Shown piece after piece: positions 27,911-36,800 of a stretch of DNA of 64,000 nucleotides. This DNA comes from Nocardia anaemiae NBRC 100462 (GTDB lineage: Bacteria; Actinomycetota; Actinomycetes; Mycobacteriales; Mycobacteriaceae). The notes below the pieces were generated by a model. It was not told where the DNA came from. It did no database searches and saw only the letters and a program-made list of their open reading frames with translations. The translations under genes and the position numbers were made by a program. The stretch's first letter is position 1, and every line of letters starts with the position of its first letter. The stretch covers positions 124,001 to 188,000 of the forward strand of contig NZ_BDAZ01000024.1 in the NCBI RefSeq assembly GCF_001612725.1, given 5' to 3'.

Positions 27911-29044
27911 TCAGCCGATGCCAAGGCGGCTGGTGCAGGCGGGCCAGGCGCCCCAACCCTGCCGGGCGCGAGTCACTTCGGCGATGGCGATCTGTTCTTC
28001 GCGGGTGGCCAGGTCGGCGCGCGGGGCGTATTTGAGACCGCCCTGGCGCTCCCAGGTGCCCTGGTCGAATTGGATGCCGCCGTAGTAGCCGTTGCCGGTA
28101 TTGATGGCCCAGTTACCGGTGGACTCGCAGCGGGCCAGCGCATCCCAGATATCGCCGTCGCGCACCGGCGGCACCTCGGTGCCGGGTTTGGCGCCCTTGC
28201 GGACCGTCTTCGGCTGCGCCGTCACCTTCACATTGGAAGCGATCGGCCGCCGACTGACCTCCTGGCCGTTGACCATGGTGACCGCGAACGTCACGTCCTG
28301 CACGCCGGGCGCACCCGGGCTCTCCACCACCGTCCGGCTCATATTCAGGGTCGGATCCTCGATCACATTCTCCGGCGGATCCAGCGGCACCGTCTCGGTC
28401 TTGTTCTCGATGCGCTGGCGGGTCACCACGATCCGCAGCCCATCGGTGAGCGGCGTGGTCGCCGCGGGCTCGACGGTGTCCTGCTCGATCAGCGGAATGC
28501 CCGCTGCGGTGAGGAATTCACCGACGGTCGGCGCGGCCAGTCGAACATCGACCGGATTGCCGATGCCATCGAGCAGCGAAACCGAACGCGGGGTGGCGAT
28601 CCGCAGCGCGGCGCCCTCGAGCGGCAACTTCTCATTGCGGGCCGGGGAAACGAATACCTCGCGTGGCAGGTGCAGTTGGTCGACCACGTCTCCCGCGGTC
28701 AGACCGGTGGACCACACCTTCTCGGCCTTGCCGTCCAGCGATATCGCGACCTCACGCGCCCGGTTGTAGGTGATGGTCGCGCCATCGGTAATCGACGCGG
28801 CCAGCGCGGGCCGAACCAGGTCGCGGTCGTTCACATCGAAACCAGCGGCCTTCAGCACACCGCTGACATTGCGCGACATGGTGGTCTGGGTCATCTGCTC
28901 GCCGTCCACGACGACCGTGACCGTCTTGCGGTTCACGATTGCCATCGCGGCACCGACGATCAACGTCACCAGCAACGCCGCGACCGCCGCGTACAGCAGC
29001 GGCGAGCGGGACTGGTTGATCCTCGTGAATGGGGACATGGTCAC
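27911..29044 (-). CDS. rpfB: resuscitation-promoting factor RpfB
   Basis: RpfB is a secreted or membrane-anchored muralytic enzyme that promotes regrowth from dormancy. The 377 residues contain a cytoplasmic stub, a membrane helix at about residues 16-36, DUF348 repeats, a G5 domain at about 215-290, and the lysozyme-like Rpf domain from about 298, with the catalytic Glu in RCESTGNW and conserved GGIQFDQGTW. It has no lipobox Cys in the N-terminal helix, unlike some mycobacterial RpfB. The 191-bp leader before it (29045-29235) is the likely regulatory region; in M. tuberculosis an RNA switch has been reported there. Confidence 0.95.
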   Translation of the reverse strand: MTMSPFTRINQSRSPLLYAAVAALLVTLIVGAAMAIVNRKTVTVVVDGEQMTQTTMSRNVSGVLKAAGFDVNDRDLVRPALAASITDGATITYNRAREVAISLDGKAEKVWSTGLTAGDVVDQLHLPREVFVSPARNEKLPLEGAALRIATPRSVSLLDGIGNPVDVRLAAPTVGEFLTAAGIPLIEQDTVEPAATTPLTDGLRIVVTRQRIENKTETVPLDPPENVIEDPTLNMSRTVVESPGAPGVQDVTFAVTMVNGQEVSRRPIASNVKVTAQPKTVRKGAKPGTEVPPVRDGDIWDALARCESTGNWAINTGNGYYGGIQFDQGTWERQGGLKYAPRADLATREEQIAIAEVTRARQGWGAWPACTSRLGIG

Positions 29045-29235
29045 AGTACGATAACGAAGGGGTCAGCGGTCGACAACCGTAGTGTTACGAGCGGCGGGTA
29101 TCAATATCACAAACGGATATCGACGCCGCAGGTAAATCACAAAACGAACAGACCAAAGTGACCTAGGACACACTTACCCGACCAAATGTGAAACAAGATC
29201 AGGTGAAATTGCCCGCCGCTCACCCGAGCGTGAAT

Positions 29236-30063
29236 TCAGATGCCGTAGACACGGCGGGCGTTGGCGGTAGTGATTTCGGCGAGCGCCGCCGGGTCCTGTT
29301 CACGCAATTCCGCTAGGGCACGCACGGTGTACGGAAGGCAATACGATTCGTTGGGTGCGCCACGGAATGGATGCGGCGTGAGATATGGCGCATCGGTTTC
29401 GACCAGGATCTGGTCATCGGGCACTACCTTGGCGGCCTCGCGCAATTCGTGCGCGTTCTTGAAACTCACGGTGCCGGAGAAGCTGAGGATGTATCCCTCG
29501 GCCACACACGACATCGCCATATTGGTGTCCGAGGAAAAGCAATGGAAGATCACCGTTTCCGGAGCGCCTTCGTCCAGCAATACCGTCAGCAGATCGTGGT
29601 CGGCCTCGCGGTTGTGGATCATCAGCGGTTTGCGCAGCCGTTTGGCCAGGTCGATATGCCAGCGGAAGCCTTCGACCTGATCCTCGATACCGGCGCATCC
29701 GTCCAATTTGCCCGGCCAGTAGTAATCCAGACCGGTTTCGCCGATCGCGACCACGCGCGGATCAGCGGCCAATCGCTCCAGTTCGGTCTTGGCCGCTTCG
29801 TCGAGCGCATTCGCCCGCGTCGGATGCAGTGCCACAGCGGCGAACACCCGCCGATCCCAGTTGGCTGCCCGCACGGCCCACTGCGCCGCGGCCAGATCAT
29901 CGGCGACGGTCACCACCTGGCCGACGCCGACCGAGGCCGCGCGGTCAACGATCACCGCCGTCGACTCCGCATCGGTTGCCCCGCAGGCATCGAGATGGGT
30001 ATGCGCGTCTACCAGCGGTGCGAGCGGTTCCGGGAGCTCGGGAGCGGACCGTTTCGGGCTCAT
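29236..30063 (-). CDS. TatD-family metal-dependent hydrolase
   Basis: TatD-like enzymes are cytosolic metal-dependent nucleases of the amidohydrolase fold. The 275-residue protein has the metal motif VDAHTHLDACG, ETGLDYYW, MIHNREADHDLL and ETDAPYLTPHPFRG. I chose the ATG at 30063 because GGAG lies 9 bp upstream; a start at 30081 would add 6 residues. It is divergent from metG and upstream of rpfB on the same strand, which mirrors the mycobacterial order. Confidence 0.93.
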   Translation of the reverse strand: MSPKRSAPELPEPLAPLVDAHTHLDACGATDAESTAVIVDRAASVGVGQVVTVADDLAAAQWAVRAANWDRRVFAAVALHPTRANALDEAAKTELERLAADPRVVAIGETGLDYYWPGKLDGCAGIEDQVEGFRWHIDLAKRLRKPLMIHNREADHDLLTVLLDEGAPETVIFHCFSSDTNMAMSCVAEGYILSFSGTVSFKNAHELREAAKVVPDDQILVETDAPYLTPHPFRGAPNESYCLPYTVRALAELREQDPAALAEITTANARRVYGI

Positions 30064-30152
30064 CGGTGAACTCCGGCACACTGGATCGCGGGCGCACGAC
30101 GGCGGTCGTCGCCCCGGGGGATATTCACGTGAGCCTCGGAATCCACGCGCAT

Positions 30153-30158
30153 TACAGT
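30153..30158 (+). promoter_or_regulatory. possible -10 element for a leaderless metG mRNA
   Basis: TACAGT lies 9 bp before the metG ATG with no ribosome site between. With about 7 bp from -10 to +1, transcription would begin next to the ATG, fitting the leaderless mRNAs common in actinobacteria. Confidence 0.4.
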
Positions 30159-30167
30159 AGATGCACC

Positions 30168-31727
30168 ATGACCGCAGCTGACCGCCCCGCCTTCTACATC
30201 ACAACGGCCATCGCATACCCGAACGGTGCGCCGCACATCGGGCATGCCTACGAGTACATCTCGGCCGATGCCCTCGCCCGCTTCAAGCGGCTCGACGGTT
30301 ATGACGTCTTCTTCATGACCGGCACCGATGAGCACGGGCAGAAGATGCAGCAGACCGCGGTCGCCGAGGGGGTGCCGGTGGAGGAGCTCGCCGCGCGCAA
30401 CTCGGATGTATTCGAGGCGATGGACAAGACGCTCGACATCTCCTACGACCGATTCATCCGCACCACCGATGACGACCATCAGGTGGCCAGCGCCGCGATC
30501 TGGGAGCGGATGCTCGCCAACGGCGATATCTACCTGGACAACTACTCGGGTTGGTACTCGGTGCGCGACGAGGCGTTCTACACCGAGGAAGAAACGACGC
30601 TGCTCGAGGACGGCAGCCGGATCTCGACCGAATCGAAGACGCCGGTCACCTGGACCGAGGAGTCGAACTACTTTTTCCGACTGTCGAACTATCAGGACAA
30701 GCTGCTCGCGCTCTACGACGAACATCCCGAATTCATCGCGCCCGCAACGGCTCGCAACGAGATGGTGAGTTATGTGAAGGCGGGTCTGAAGGACCTGTCC
30801 ATTTCGCGTACCACCTTCGACTGGGGTGTGCCGGTGCCAGGACATCCCGATCATGTGATGTACGTATGGGTGGACGCGCTCACCAACTACATCACCGGCG
30901 TGGGCTTCCCGGATACGGAATCGCTCGCGTTCCAGCGGTTCTGGCCCGCCGACGTGCACATCATCGGTAAGGACATCACCCGGTTCCACACCGTGTACTG
31001 GCCCGCGTTCCTGATGTCGGCCGGGATCGAATTGCCGAAACGCGTTTTCGTGCACGGGTTCCTGTACAACAAGGGCGAGAAGATGTCCAAGTCGGTCGGC
31101 AATGTGGTCGACCCGCTGGCGCTGGTCGACGAATACGGCGTCGACGCGGTGCGCTTCTTCCTGCTGCGCGAGATCTCCTACGGTCAGGACGGCAGCTACA
31201 GCCACGAGGCGATCGTCGGGCGGATCAATACCGATCTGGCCAATGAATTCGGAAATCTGGTGCAGCGCAGCCTGAAGCTGGTGGCCCGCGACTGCGGCGG
31301 CGTGGTGCCGACGCCGGGTGAATTCACCGAGGCCGATCGCGCGCTGCTCGACCGCGCCAACGGTCTGCTGGAGCGCTGCCGCACCGAATTCGACACGCAG
31401 CAAATGCATTTGGCGCTGGAGGCGATCTGGCTGACGCTCGGTGAGGCCAACCGCTACTTCTCCGCGGAGGCGCCGTGGGCGCTGGCCAAGTCCGGCACCG
31501 AGGAGGCACTGGCCCGTGAGGCGACGGTGCTGTACGTGACCATCGAACTGCTGCGCATCGTGGCGATTCTGGTGCAACCGGTCATGCCCGAATCCGCGGG
31601 CAAGATCCTCGACCTGCTCGCCACACCGAACCGGGCATTCGCCGATATCGCGACACCGCTGGTCCCCGGCACCCCGCTGCCGGAGCCGGTTGCGGTCTAC
31701 CCGCGCTACGTCGAGCCGAAGAAATAG
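30168..31727 (+). CDS. metG: methionyl-tRNA synthetase
   Basis: MetG charges tRNA-Met. The 519-residue class I synthetase has the HIGH motif in YPNGAPHIGHAYEY and the KMSKS loop in GEKMSKSVGN. It is the shorter form without a C-terminal tRNA-binding appendix. There is no Shine-Dalgarno before the ATG, so translation may be leaderless. A clear hairpin terminator follows at 31743-31776. Confidence 0.97.
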   Translation: MTAADRPAFYITTAIAYPNGAPHIGHAYEYISADALARFKRLDGYDVFFMTGTDEHGQKMQQTAVAEGVPVEELAARNSDVFEAMDKTLDISYDRFIRTTDDDHQVASAAIWERMLANGDIYLDNYSGWYSVRDEAFYTEEETTLLEDGSRISTESKTPVTWTEESNYFFRLSNYQDKLLALYDEHPEFIAPATARNEMVSYVKAGLKDLSISRTTFDWGVPVPGHPDHVMYVWVDALTNYITGVGFPDTESLAFQRFWPADVHIIGKDITRFHTVYWPAFLMSAGIELPKRVFVHGFLYNKGEKMSKSVGNVVDPLALVDEYGVDAVRFFLLREISYGQDGSYSHEAIVGRINTDLANEFGNLVQRSLKLVARDCGGVVPTPGEFTEADRALLDRANGLLERCRTEFDTQQMHLALEAIWLTLGEANRYFSAEAPWALAKSGTEEALAREATVLYVTIELLRIVAILVQPVMPESAGKILDLLATPNRAFADIATPLVPGTPLPEPVAVYPRYVEPKK

Positions 31728-31742
31728 CCTACCCACGACAGC

Positions 31743-31776
31743 GCCCCCGAACTTCGCGAGAAGGTCGGGGGCTCTT
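31743..31776 (+). terminator. terminator of metG
   Basis: The arms GCCCCCGA (31743-31750) and TCGGGGGC (31765-31772) pair, with an inner stem CTTC/GAAG over a GCGA loop, followed by TCTT. It lies 15 bp after the metG stop, and the convergent gene ends at 31786, so it may serve both. Confidence 0.75.
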
Positions 31777-31785
31777 CGCGATTGC

Positions 31786-32538
31786 CTACTTCCAGCGATC
31801 GAGCAGCCGATTGATTTCGGCGGTCAGCGCCCACTGGAGCATGGGCCCGAAGCTGATCCGGCCGACGCCCTGATCGGCGAGCACGGCCCGATCCGACTCG
31901 CCGGGCACCGCGACCATGCTGATCGGCCGCGGCAGTTCACTCGTCAGCCGCCGGATATCGGCGTCGGCACGAGCCCCCGCCGGGAACAGTGCGTCGGCGC
32001 CCGCCTCGGCGGCCAGCCGCAGGCGCGCGATGGCACGGTCGACGCGGTCGCTGTCGTCGCCGTCCTGGCGCATGAACAGATCGGTGCGCGCATTGATGAC
32101 CACGTGCACACCCGCCGCATCGGCGAATTGCCGCAATCCGCGCACGAAATCGGCATGCTCTTCGGCGGTGCGCAAGCGGCCACCCTCGCTGTGCACCGTG
32201 TCCTCGATATTGAGCCCGATCGCGCCCGCCTCCAGCAGCCCCTCGATCAACTGCGCGGGCCCGAGCCCGTAACCGGATTCGATATCGACGGACACCGGAA
32301 CATCGACCGCGCCGGTGATCTGCCGAACGCGGGTCAACAGTTCCGCGAATGTCATCCCTTCCTTATCGCTGCGCCCGACCGAATCGGCGACCGGATGACT
32401 GCCCAGGGTCAGCGCCGAAAACCCCGCCTCCACAGCGACATTCGCCGACCACGCATCCCACACCGTCGGAAAGACACCGGGATCGCCCGGCACGTGCAAT
32501 TCGAGAAACGCCTTGGCCTTACTTTCCAAAGAGGTCAT
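31786..32538 (-). CDS. isocitrate lyase/PEP mutase-family enzyme
   Basis: This 250-residue TIM-barrel enzyme of the PEP mutase/ICL superfamily acts on 2-oxo or 2-hydroxy acids with C-C or C-P bond chemistry. Visible motifs are VWDAWSANVAVEAGFSALTL, VSVDIESGYG (metal-binding Asp and Glu) and LNIEDTVH. It lacks the KKCGH catalytic loop of isocitrate lyase and of methylisocitrate lyase. The start at 32538 was chosen because the preceding in-frame residues are not conserved. Its substrate is unknown and neighbours give no hint. Confidence 0.85.
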   Translation of the reverse strand: MTSLESKAKAFLELHVPGDPGVFPTVWDAWSANVAVEAGFSALTLGSHPVADSVGRSDKEGMTFAELLTRVRQITGAVDVPVSVDIESGYGLGPAQLIEGLLEAGAIGLNIEDTVHSEGGRLRTAEEHADFVRGLRQFADAAGVHVVINARTDLFMRQDGDDSDRVDRAIARLRLAAEAGADALFPAGARADADIRRLTSELPRPISMVAVPGESDRAVLADQGVGRISFGPMLQWALTAEINRLLDRWK

Positions 32539-32625
32539 GACACCGATCATCGTCGCGCCCGTGACCGATAGCACTATGACACTCCCCATCCGGCCGCCCG
32601 GAAGTGTCGGCGATGGCGAGTCGCG

Positions 32626-33483
32626 CTAGAAACTGTCACCGCCGTCGCGGCGCGCGGTCAGTACCGCGTCGTAGAGTTCGCGGCGGGAAACGCCGGTCTC
32701 GGCGGCCACCTGGGCGCACGCGTCCTTGAGGCGAATGCCCTCGGCCGTCAGCGATTCGACCTCGTCGACCAGATCGGCGGGATCGGCCACGACGGGTTGG
32801 GCGCCTTCAAGGACGACGGTGATTTCACCACGTGCCCCGTCGACGGCCCAGGCGGCGAGTTCGCCGAGACTGCCGCGCACGACCTCCTCGTAGGTCTTGG
32901 TCAGTTCCCGGCAGACCGCGGCCCGCCGGTCCGGACCGAGCACCTCCACCGCGTCGGCCAGGCAGTCGGCGAGCCGGTGCGGGGCCTCGAAGAATACGCA
33001 GGCTCGCGGCTCGGTGCGCAAGGTGCGCAACCACTCTCGACGCTGGCCGGATTTGCGCGGTGCGAACCCGTCGAAGCAGAAGCGTTCCACCGGCAGCGCG
33101 GACAGTGCCAGGGCGGTGGTCACCGCCGACGGTCCCGGCAGGCAGGTCACCGACAGCTCTCGCTCGACACAGGCCACCACCATGCGATAGCCGGGATCGC
33201 TGACCGACGGCATACCGGCGTCGGTCACCAGCAGCACCGTGCTGCCGCTCTCGATCTCATCGAGCAGCGCCGGAATCTTCGCGGACTCCACATGGTCGTC
33301 GAAGCGCACCACCCGCCCGGTGATCGCCACCCCCAGGGCCTTCGCGAGGGCACGGGTGCGCCTGGTGTCCTCGGCCGCGACGATATCGGCGGATCCGAGC
33401 GCCTCGCGCAGCCGCTGTGAGGCATCGCCGATCTCGCCCATCGGCGTGGCCGCGAGCACCAATCGCCCCACCTGGTCCGCCAC
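32626..33483 (-). CDS. rsmI: 16S rRNA (cytidine1402-2'-O)-methyltransferase
   Basis: RsmI adds the 2'-O-methyl group to C1402 in the ribosomal P site. The 285-residue protein of the tetrapyrrole-methylase fold has LVLAATPMGEIGDA at the N-terminus, AEDTRRTRAL, and VTDAGMPSVSDPGYR. It starts with GTG. The mycobacterial homologue lies between pmt and metS; here the same order holds with an SDR, soxR, arcA and the PEP-mutase-like gene nearby. Confidence 0.95.
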   Translation of the reverse strand: MADQVGRLVLAATPMGEIGDASQRLREALGSADIVAAEDTRRTRALAKALGVAITGRVVRFDDHVESAKIPALLDEIESGSTVLLVTDAGMPSVSDPGYRMVVACVERELSVTCLPGPSAVTTALALSALPVERFCFDGFAPRKSGQRREWLRTLRTEPRACVFFEAPHRLADCLADAVEVLGPDRRAAVCRELTKTYEEVVRGSLGELAAWAVDGARGEITVVLEGAQPVVADPADLVDEVESLTAEGIRLKDACAQVAAETGVSRRELYDAVLTARRDGGDSF

Positions 33484-33646
33484 ACCACTCCTGTCCGCTC
33501 GACCGCATCATCTCGTTCCCAACGCAGCGTATCGGCACGGCGCGGCCGGAGCCGATATGCCCTGGATTTGGTCGGTGCGGCTGCTCAGGCTCGATCGTTC
33601 CCGCCGCCGCGCTGGACGGAAGGCGTGAGTCAGACGTCGGAGCGTG

Positions 33647-34570
33647 ATGGTTGCCGCGTACCCTGCGTGCAACCGATTCGGCCTATTCGAGATGGGATCC
33701 GGTGTGCTTGGTTTGGGGCGCGGCAAGACAGTGCGGGATGCGAAGGTGCTCGTCACCGGGGCGGCGAGCGGAATCGGCCGGGCTACCGCCCTGGCATCCG
33801 CGGCGGCGGGTGCGGAACTGGTGCTGACCGATATCAATGCCGAGGGCCTCGAGGATACGGTTCGCACCATCAAGGAGGCGGGCGGTACCGTGCTCGTCGC
33901 GCGGGCCCTGGATATCACCGACTACGACGCGGTCACCGGCTTCGCCACCGACGTGCACGCCGAATTCGGCAGCCTCGATGTCGTCATGAATATCGCGGGC
34001 ACCTCCACCTGGGGCACCGTCGAGAATCTCGAGCACCGCCACTGGCGCAAAATGGTGGAGGTCAATCTGATGGGTCCCATCCACGTGATCGAGAACTTCG
34101 TGCCGCCGATGGTCCGGGCGAAACGCGGTGGGGCGCTGGTGAATGTCTCCTCGGCGGCCGGAATCCTCGCGCTGCCATGGCATGCCGCCTACAGCGCGGG
34201 CAAATTCGGTATCCGCGGCGTCTCCGAGGTCTTGCGATTCGACTTACGGCACCATGACATTTCGGTGCATCTCGTGGTGCCCGGCGCGGTGAACACACCG
34301 CTGGTGCAGAGCGTCGAGCTGGTCGGCGTCGACAGGGAAGACCCGAAGATAAAGCGACTCGTCGCCGCATTCACCAAGCACGCCGTATCACCGGAACATG
34401 TTGCGGCGGAGATCCTTCGCGGCATCGAACGCAATCGGTTCCTCGTCTACACCTCCTTCGATATCCGCTTCGGCTATTGGTGGGCTCGCAAATTCGCCTA
34501 CCCCTACGAATTCGTGATCCGCCGCACCAGCGATCGGTTCAGCAGGCTGCTGGCTTCGATGGGCAATTGA
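33647..34570 (+). CDS. SDR-family oxidoreductase with C-terminal extension
   Basis: This 307-residue short-chain dehydrogenase has TGAASGIGRA for the cofactor, NIAGTS in place of NNAG, and YSAGKFGI with the catalytic Tyr and Lys. The last 50 residues contain a hydrophobic aromatic stretch (FGYWWARKFAYPYEFVI) that may associate with the membrane. GGAG lies 4 bp before the ATG at 33647, but starts at 33644 or 33692 are possible. The 3' end overlaps the convergent soxR by 32 bp. Confidence 0.85.
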   Translation: MVAAYPACNRFGLFEMGSGVLGLGRGKTVRDAKVLVTGAASGIGRATALASAAAGAELVLTDINAEGLEDTVRTIKEAGGTVLVARALDITDYDAVTGFATDVHAEFGSLDVVMNIAGTSTWGTVENLEHRHWRKMVEVNLMGPIHVIENFVPPMVRAKRGGALVNVSSAAGILALPWHAAYSAGKFGIRGVSEVLRFDLRHHDISVHLVVPGAVNTPLVQSVELVGVDREDPKIKRLVAAFTKHAVSPEHVAAEILRGIERNRFLVYTSFDIRFGYWWARKFAYPYEFVIRRTSDRFSRLLASMGN

Positions 34571-35024
34571 GCGTCACATCGAGCACGCGGGCGCCCGGGC
34601 CCTGTTCGCCGAGGCGGTCGTGTTCGTTGACCAGTCGGCAGCTGCCGAGGGACAGGCAGCCGCAGCCGATGCAGCCGGTCAGGTTGTCGCGCAGGCGAGT
34701 CAGCTGGGTGATGCGGTCGTCGAGGTCGGCCTGCCATGCGGTGGACAGGGTCTCCCAGTCGCGCCGAGTGGGGGTGCGGCCCTCGGGGAGTTTGTCCAGC
34801 GCGGCACGGATTTCGCTCAGCGGAATGCCGACCCGCTGGGAGATGCGGATGAAGGCGACGCGGCGCAGCGTTTCGCGGGCGTATCTGCGTTGATTGCCAC
34901 TGGTGCGACGACTCGAAATGAGACCTTCGCGTTCGTAGAAGTGCAACGCGGAGACCGCTACTCCGCTACGCTCGGACAGCTGCCCGGGGGTCAGCTCCTT
35001 CGCTCGCCAATCGGTTGTCGACAT
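34539..35024 (-). CDS. soxR: redox-sensitive MerR-type regulator SoxR
   Basis: SoxR senses redox-cycling compounds through a [2Fe-2S] cluster. The 161-residue protein has the MerR helix-turn-helix (LSERSGVAVSALHFYEREGL), a dimer helix, and the cluster motif CX2CXCX5C at Cys118, Cys121, Cys123 and Cys129. All four ligands are present, so it should be functional. The ATG at 35024 follows GGAGCGTG. An almost immediate upstream palindrome suggests autoregulation. No soxS exists in actinobacteria; the target may be elsewhere. Confidence 0.94.
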   Translation of the reverse strand: MSTTDWRAKELTPGQLSERSGVAVSALHFYEREGLISSRRTSGNQRRYARETLRRVAFIRISQRVGIPLSEIRAALDKLPEGRTPTRRDWETLSTAWQADLDDRITQLTRLRDNLTGCIGCGCLSLGSCRLVNEHDRLGEQGPGARVLDVTLNCPSKPAAC

Positions 35025-35039
35025 CACGCTCCTCCATTC

Positions 35040-35059
35040 ACCTGAACAATACTTCAGGT
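35040..35059. promoter_or_regulatory. SoxR operator candidate
   Basis: ACCTGAA-N6-TTCAGGT has perfect 7-bp arms in a 20-bp frame, 15 bp before soxR. The size and arm sequence fit MerR/SoxR sites, which place a long spacer promoter under the protein. Confidence 0.75.
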
Positions 35060-35133
35060 TAGGATGTGCTGGGGTCGGAATCGGCGACACCCAATTGCGT
35101 GCTCTTACGCCCTCGGCGAACTACGGTCGGATC

Positions 35134-36432
35134 ATGGGAGCAGACGCGGTGCGGGCGGGGCACGATGGCGGTGCGGACGATGGGTTCGATGGTGTTGGCA
35201 ATCCGGGCGGTCGACTGGCGGTCACCTCCGAGGTCGCGACTCTGCGCACGGTGCTGCTGCACCGGCCCGGCGACGAATTGCGGCGGCTGACCCCGCGCAA
35301 TAACGATCAACTGCTCTTCGACGGCATTCCATGGGTCGAGCGGGCCCAGCAGGAGCACGACATCTTCGCCGGTGTGCTGCGCGAGCGCGGCGTCGAAGTG
35401 CTGCTGCTCGCCGATCTGCTCGCCGAAACCCTCTCGGTCAGCGGCGCGGCCCGCATCCAGGGCATCTCCGGCGCCGTCGACGCGCGCAAACTCGGCCATA
35501 TGCTGGCCGACGAGCTCGCGGCATTCCTGCGCGGCGTCCGAGCCAGGGACCTGGCCAATATCCTGATGGCCGGGATGACCTTCGACGAGCTGCCCTTCGA
35601 AGGCGACAACACTTCGCTGGTGCGGCGCATGCACCACGGTGCGGATTTCGTCATCGATCCGCTGCCGAATCTGCTGTTCACCAGGGATTCGTCATTCTGG
35701 GTCGGCCCGAGAGTGGCGATCACCTCGCTCGCGCTTCCCGCCCGGATGCGCGAGACCTCGCTCACCGATCTCATCTACGCATTCCACCCCCGCTTCCTAG
35801 GCGTGCGGCGAGCCTATGAATCGCATACCGCGCCGATCGAGGGCGGTGATGTGCTGTTGCTCGCGCCGGGCGTGGTCGCGGTCGGCGTCGGCGAGCGCAC
35901 CTCGCCAGCGGGCGCGGAAGCGTTGGCGCGCAGTCTGTTCGACGACGATCTCGCCCACACCGTGCTGGTCGTCCCGATCGCCCAGAATCGCGCGACCATG
36001 CACCTGGACACCGTCTGCACCATGGTCGACACCGATGCCATCGTGATGTATCCAGCGGTGCGGGATTCGCTGTGCGCGTTCACGATTCACCGCGAAGACG
36101 ACTATGGCGGACGCAACGACCAGGCCCGGGTGAGTATGCGCGGCCCCGATCCGTTCCTGCCCGCGGCCGCGGAGGCGATGGGCATCGGCAAACTGCGGGT
36201 CATCGATACCGGACTCGATGGCGTCACGGCCGAACGCGAGCAGTGGGACGACGGCAATAACACCCTGGCGCTCGCGCCCGGCGTGGTCGTCGCCTACGAG
36301 CGCAACAATATGACCAATACCCGGCTCGAGGATGCCGGCATCGAGGTGCTGCGCATACCCGGCTCCGAATTGGGTTCCGGCCGTGGCGGTCCGCGCTGCA
36401 TGTCCTGCCCGCTCTCCCGAGATGACGTGTGA
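35134..36432 (+). CDS. arcA: arginine deiminase
   Basis: ArcA hydrolyses arginine to citrulline and ammonia. The 432-residue protein has the guanidino-group modifying fold with FTRDSSFWVG, EGGDVLLLAPG, the catalytic His in MHLDTVCTMVD, and the nucleophile Cys422 in GGPRCMSCP. arcB and arcC are not adjacent, so this is arginine breakdown without an obvious energy-yielding operon. It ends overlapping a GntR gene. The position beside pmt matches mycobacteria. Confidence 0.96.
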   Translation: MGADAVRAGHDGGADDGFDGVGNPGGRLAVTSEVATLRTVLLHRPGDELRRLTPRNNDQLLFDGIPWVERAQQEHDIFAGVLRERGVEVLLLADLLAETLSVSGAARIQGISGAVDARKLGHMLADELAAFLRGVRARDLANILMAGMTFDELPFEGDNTSLVRRMHHGADFVIDPLPNLLFTRDSSFWVGPRVAITSLALPARMRETSLTDLIYAFHPRFLGVRRAYESHTAPIEGGDVLLLAPGVVAVGVGERTSPAGAEALARSLFDDDLAHTVLVVPIAQNRATMHLDTVCTMVDTDAIVMYPAVRDSLCAFTIHREDDYGGRNDQARVSMRGPDPFLPAAAEAMGIGKLRVIDTGLDGVTAEREQWDDGNNTLALAPGVVVAYERNNMTNTRLEDAGIEVLRIPGSELGSGRGGPRCMSCPLSRDDV

Positions 36433-36797
36433 GCGCGATGTTCACCATTATCGTGACCCATGATTCGTCTGTTCCGCCCTACGAGCAGCTGCGGCTCGGT
36501 GTCATCGCGCAGGTGCGCTCCGGCGAGTTGACGGCGGGGACGAAGATCCCCACGGTGCGAGCTCTGGCCGCCCAACTCGGGCTGGCGCCGAATACGGTCG
36601 CGCGGGCGTACCGCGAACTCGAGGCCGACGGGGTAGTCGAAACCCGGGGCAGGCAAGGCTCTTTCATCGCGTCCTCGGGTGACCCGACCAAAGACCTGGC
36701 AGGACGCGCCGCGACCGATTACGTCGCGACCATCCGACGGCTCGGTCTCGATGACGAGGCGGCCCTGCAGTACGTCAGATCGGCTCTGGAGAGTTAG
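36429..36797 (+). CDS. GntR-family regulator, YtrA-like
   Basis: This 122-residue protein is a short GntR-type DNA-binding protein. The winged helix-turn-helix is at about residues 20-75, with PTVRALAAQLGLAPNTVARA and then YRELEADGVVETRGRQGSF. The C-terminal part is only about 45 residues, the YtrA layout, too short for a ligand domain like FCD or UTRA. The GTG start overlaps the arcA stop by 4 bp, so it is coexpressed. It may regulate the operon, but I see no operator. Confidence 0.88.
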   Translation: MSAMFTIIVTHDSSVPPYEQLRLGVIAQVRSGELTAGTKIPTVRALAAQLGLAPNTVARAYRELEADGVVETRGRQGSFIASSGDPTKDLAGRAATDYVATIRRLGLDDEAALQYVRSALES

Positions 36798-36800
36798 TCA

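Noticed and set aside
27413..29161. 582-codon open frame on the plus strand across rsmA and rpfB
   Set aside because: It lies opposite two clear core genes and shows shadow-frame composition.
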